Assembly: GCA_030146725.1 (NCBI GenBank)
Contig: JASLBJ010000175.1
Location: 1-7,791, forward strand
From: Sphingomicrobium sp.
GTDB lineage: Bacteria > Pseudomonadota > Alphaproteobacteria > Sphingomonadales > Sphingomonadaceae
Length of the DNA stretch: 7,791 bases
Direction of reading: 5' to 3'
Positions 6,217-7,791 of this stretch are shown piece by piece. Each line of letters starts with the position of its first letter. Within the stretch, counting starts at the first letter, position 1. Made by a program: the position numbers and the translations under genes. The notes under the pieces were generated by a model. That model saw nothing but the letters and a program-made list of their open reading frames with translations, made no database searches and was not told the origin of the DNA.

Positions 6217-6826
6217 TGTGAACGGGCGCCTGGGATCGATCCCGGGCGTCCAGCGGGTGCCGACCCGCGAGCTCGAGCTGTTCGTAGTCCGCAATTTCCT
6301 CGACGGCGAAGCGTGCGCGGCGCTGGTCGCGCGGATCGATGCGCGGCGGCGGCCCTCGACGATCGCCGACGACGTCGGGATCGCCAACTTCCGCACCAGC
6401 GAGACCTGCGACCTCGATCCCGCCGATCCGGTTGTGGCGGCGGTCGATGCGCGGATCGTCGACCTGCTCGGGCTGCCGGCCGGCAACGGCGAGCTGATTC
6501 AGGGGCAGCGCTATGCGCCGGGCCAGGAGTTCAAGGCGCATACGGACACCTTCACGCCCGGCGGCGCGTCCTGGTTCGAGCATTGCGCCGACACCGGCCA
6601 GCGCACCTGGACAGCGATGATCTACCTGAACCAGCCCGAGGACGGCGGCGCGACGCGGTTCAAGGTGATCGGCAAGACGATCCAGCCCGAGCCGGGCAAG
6701 CTGCTGGCGTGGAACAACCTCCTCCCCGACGGCCGCCCGAACCCGGCGACGCTGCACCAGGGCATGAAGGTGCGGCGGGGCACGAAATATGTGCTGACCA
6801 AGTGGTTTCGGGAGCGGGCGCAGTGA
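6191..6826 (+). CDS. 2-oxoglutarate/Fe(II) oxygenase, prolyl 4-hydroxylase type
   Basis: This 211-residue protein has the double-stranded beta-helix signature of the P4Hc family. QRYAPGQEFKAHTDTF (106-121) gives the HxD iron ligands H117 and D119. WTAMIYLNQPEDGGATRF (140-157) is the core strand pair with the GG turn. LHQGMKVRRGTKYVLTKWFR (188-207) carries the third iron ligand H189 and, ten residues later, K199, expected to bind the 2-oxoglutarate carboxylate. Members hydroxylate proline or other side chains, coupled to decarboxylation of 2-oxoglutarate; the substrate here is unknown. No signal peptide is seen, so it should be cytoplasmic. ATG at 6191 overlaps the serine hydrolase gene by 26 bp; a GTG at 6218, directly after that gene's stop, is an equally plausible start that keeps the whole domain. 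Both genes are probably cotranscribed. A functional link is not evident. Confidence 0.9.
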   Translation: MPPTSASADVNGRLGSIPGVQRVPTRELELFVVRNFLDGEACAALVARIDARRRPSTIADDVGIANFRTSETCDLDPADPVVAAVDARIVDLLGLPAGNGELIQGQRYAPGQEFKAHTDTFTPGGASWFEHCADTGQRTWTAMIYLNQPEDGGATRFKVIGKTIQPEPGKLLAWNNLLPDGRPNPATLHQGMKVRRGTKYVLTKWFRERAQ

Positions 6827-7075
6827 CGTCGGGGCCGAGCCAGCAGGTCGCTCCCTCGAGCCCGCCGCCCGGACCGTAACGCAAGTCGGACCTCGCCAGC
6901 GCCGCCGGTCAGACCGGTCGACGTCCGGCAACCTTGGTCGCGACGCTTAGCCTTCCGGCGGGGGAGACCAGCTTCGCGCTGCCTGCCACGCAAGTGGCAC
7001 CTGTACCCCACCGACCGGCTTTGATGGGCGGGAAAGCCAGGACCCGTCAAAGCTCCCAGAAGGAGCGCTGGTCCT
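6827..7075. other. Convergent intergenic region with clustered inverted repeats
   Basis: No credible gene was seen in these 249 bp, which lie between two converging genes. The left half (6827-6980) shows nothing specific. The right half has hairpins: TGCCAC-GCAA-GTGGCA at 6984-6999, an 11-bp stem at 7018-7028 / 7043-7053, and GCTCC/GGAGC at 7052-7056 / 7062-7066. The sixth-base pairs GAAGGA/TCCTTC at 7059-7064 / 7072-7077 reach into the stop codon of the downstream minus gene. No T-run follows any of them, so they are terminator candidates at best. Confidence 0.5.
7018..7053 (+). terminator. Candidate hairpin terminator or 3' structure
   Basis: GCTTTGATGGG (7018-7028) pairs with CCCGTCAAAGC (7043-7053) across a 14-nt loop. 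All 11 positions pair on the plus strand, one as T.G; on the minus strand that position becomes an A-C mismatch, so the structure favours plus-strand transcripts, for example from the oxygenase gene. There is no T-tract, so an intrinsic terminator is uncertain; protection of a 3' end is an alternative. Confidence 0.4.
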
Positions 7076-7444
7076 TCAATTCAGCCGATGCAGAGCCGCC
7101 TGCCGGCAGTGTGCAATGCAGGTCACGCCGTAACCGGGACTCATGCCCTCAGTTGCCTGTAGCACTACGCCATTCGGCAGTCGGTACGTGGGCACTCTCA
7201 TGGGGCCGCCGTCCATCACAACTCGCAGCCCTACGGGAGCGCTCGACGAAGCAGGAGCGTCTCGTGCAACCATCTTGGTCGGCTTCTTCTGCTGCAAGGA
7301 AAAGGTGCCGCCCGTCATGCCGCGATCCATATTCGCGGCCGCCCGATCAGCGCTCACTTGCCGCTTCTGCGACTGAGCTTTTGAGCTGCCAGCTCCAGCA
7401 ACGGTCAGCAGCGCTCCGCAGAGCACCAAGGTCAAGACCCGCAT
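7076..7444 (-). CDS. Small exported protein of unknown function
   Basis: This is a 122-residue protein that I do not recognise. It begins MRVLTLVLCGALLTVAGAG, a typical signal peptide with probable cleavage after A23 (SSKA then QSQ). The mature part is about 99 residues, basic and Ser/Ala-rich at first, then VGLRVVMDGGPMRVPTYRLP and NGVVLQATEGMSPG, and ends with a CIAHC pair (C109, C113) that could form a disulphide or bind a metal. A GGGGGA ribosome binding site (plus positions 7452-7457) lies seven bases before the ATG and supports the gene. Codon use differs from the neighbours, with AGA, CTA, GTA, TCA and three CGA codons in a short frame, hinting at recent acquisition or weak selection. 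It is divergent from the zinc-ribbon gene and convergent with the oxygenase gene. Overlapping plus-strand frames look like noise. Confidence 0.7.
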   Translation of the reverse strand: MRVLTLVLCGALLTVAGAGSSKAQSQKRQVSADRAAANMDRGMTGGTFSLQQKKPTKMVARDAPASSSAPVGLRVVMDGGPMRVPTYRLPNGVVLQATEGMSPGYGVTCIAHCRQAALHRLN

Positions 7445-7468
7445 CCAAATGTCCCCCGTGAGGGCATG

Positions 7469-7496
7469 AACTTACCCACAAGTTAACCAGCGTCAA
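7469..7496 (-). promoter_or_regulatory. Possible promoter of the small exported protein gene
   Basis: On the minus strand a TTGACG box (7491-7496) matches five of six bases of the -35 consensus. TAAGTT (7469-7474), 16 bp downstream, matches TATAAT at only three of six. It lies 25 bp upstream of the start at 7444, which suits a short leader. The weak -10 keeps this tentative. Confidence 0.3.
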
Positions 7497-7536
7497 CCCG
7501 ACCAGGCGGCGTGATTGTGTTCCCGAATCGTTCTCA

Positions 7537-7550
7537 CCGGCATATGCCGG
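7537..7550. promoter_or_regulatory. Perfect 14-bp palindrome CCGGCATATGCCGG before the zinc-ribbon gene
   Basis: The palindrome ends four bases before the ATG at 7555. It lies in the 110-bp divergent gap between the two small genes. It could be an operator for a dimeric regulator, or a hairpin that affects initiation. Its centre, CATATG, could double as a -10-like element placing transcription start close to the start codon. A match by chance is possible in a GC-rich window of this size. Confidence 0.4.
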
Positions 7551-7554
7551 GGAC

Positions 7555-7770
7555 ATGTCCACCAAGCACATCCGAACCGCAGCCGATCTCGTCAGGTTCG
7601 GAGCGTCGCTGAAGATCGACTGCGGCGGCTGTGGAGCCGCCAGGACGATGACCGGGGCTGAAGCGGTCAAGGCACTGGGGAAGCGCGGCCTGGCGGGCGC
7701 CGAGCGGCGTCTGACGTGCACCAGGTGCGGTGCCAGGCAGGCCTGGCTGACCATTCTGCCGCCACTGTGA
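7555..7770 (+). CDS. Small zinc-ribbon-like protein, function unknown
   Basis: This 71-residue protein has two CxxC knuckles, CGGC (23-26) and CTRC (55-58), separated by 28 residues, which suits a single zinc ribbon. Between them is an amphipathic basic helix (TGAEAVKALGKRGLAG). The N-terminal DLVRFGASLKID leads into the first knuckle, and the C-terminus closes with RQAWLTILPPL. No catalytic domain is present; zinc binding with nucleic-acid or protein contact is an inference from the knuckles. I do not recognise a named family, although small proteins of this style occur in sphingomonads. GGGGA sits only one base before the ATG, too close for a normal ribosome binding site, so translation may be leaderless or inefficient. 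The paired CxxC motifs and GC-rich third positions support a real gene. Confidence 0.75.
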   Translation: MSTKHIRTAADLVRFGASLKIDCGGCGAARTMTGAEAVKALGKRGLAGAERRLTCTRCGARQAWLTILPPL

Positions 7771-7791
7771 TGATCTGATTGAACGCCCGTT

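Noticed and set aside
6827..7075. tRNA or other known RNA gene in the convergent gap
   Set aside because: No T-loop-like GTTCRA motif, CCA end or cloverleaf could be found; only simple hairpins are visible.
7418..7444. Lipoprotein signal in the small exported protein (cysteine at residue 9)
   Set aside because: The residues before the cysteine (LVL) do not fit a lipobox, and the hydrophobic core continues beyond it. A normal signal peptide cleaved after A23 fits better.
6934..7461. 175-codon open frame on the plus strand opposite the exported protein gene
   Set aside because: Its translation is Ser/Arg/Pro-rich without domain, signal or ribosome binding site, while the minus-strand gene has a signal peptide and a ribosome binding site.
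7347..7754. 135-codon open frame on the minus strand opposite the zinc-ribbon gene
   Set aside because: It would span the divergent gap and run through the start of the exported protein gene. Its translation looks random, whereas the plus-strand frame has two CxxC knuckles.
1..7791. Mobile element, CRISPR array or prophage
   Set aside because: No transposase, integrase or phage gene, no regularly spaced repeat array and no long terminal inverted repeats were seen. The only tandem repeat is the 15-bp one within rsmB.

Overview
The window is GC-rich chromosomal DNA with densely packed housekeeping genes. Gene order and protein style suggest an alphaproteobacterium, most likely of the order Sphingomonadales. 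The main support is the divergent pair of units tsaD-gpsA and hemC-hemD-membrane protein, together with a stand-alone SDHAF4-type (DUF1674) protein beside rsmB. The order-level assignment is an inference from synteny and protein style, not from a marker gene.

Layout. At 1-248 (minus) is the N-terminal part of an RsmB-like 16S rRNA methyltransferase, cut by the window edge. At 277-444 (plus), 28 bp away and divergent, is a 55-residue SDHAF4/DUF1674 succinate dehydrogenase assembly factor. Nine bases after its stop begins, convergently, the minus-strand unit tsaD (2504-1455) then gpsA (1458-454), joined by an ATGA overlap. These make the tRNA t6A modification enzyme and glycerol-3-phosphate dehydrogenase. 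A 50-bp divergent gap separates tsaD from hemC (2555-3475), hemD (3472-4149) and a single-pass mitofilin/HemX-like membrane protein (4146-4931), all three linked by ATGA overlaps. HemC and HemD carry porphobilinogen through hydroxymethylbilane to uroporphyrinogen III.

After a 190-bp gap with a hairpin and a good ribosome binding site comes a secreted class A beta-lactamase-type serine hydrolase (5122-6216). A 2-oxoglutarate/Fe(II) oxygenase of prolyl 4-hydroxylase type (6191-6826) overlaps its 3' end. From about 6830 the window becomes accessory-like. A 249-bp stretch carries several inverted repeats. A small exported protein of unknown function on the minus strand (7444-7076) uses codons that are rare in its neighbours. 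A 71-residue CxxC...CxxC zinc-ribbon-like protein lies at 7555-7770, with a perfect 14-bp palindrome next to its start.

I saw no tRNA, rRNA, CRISPR array, transposase or prophage gene. Most of the window is recognisable housekeeping sequence. The points most worth a second look are the enlarged omega-loop region of the beta-lactamase homologue, the alternative RNA hairpins at 6984-7077, and the two small unrecognised genes at the right end. I found no convincing new multi-gene system.
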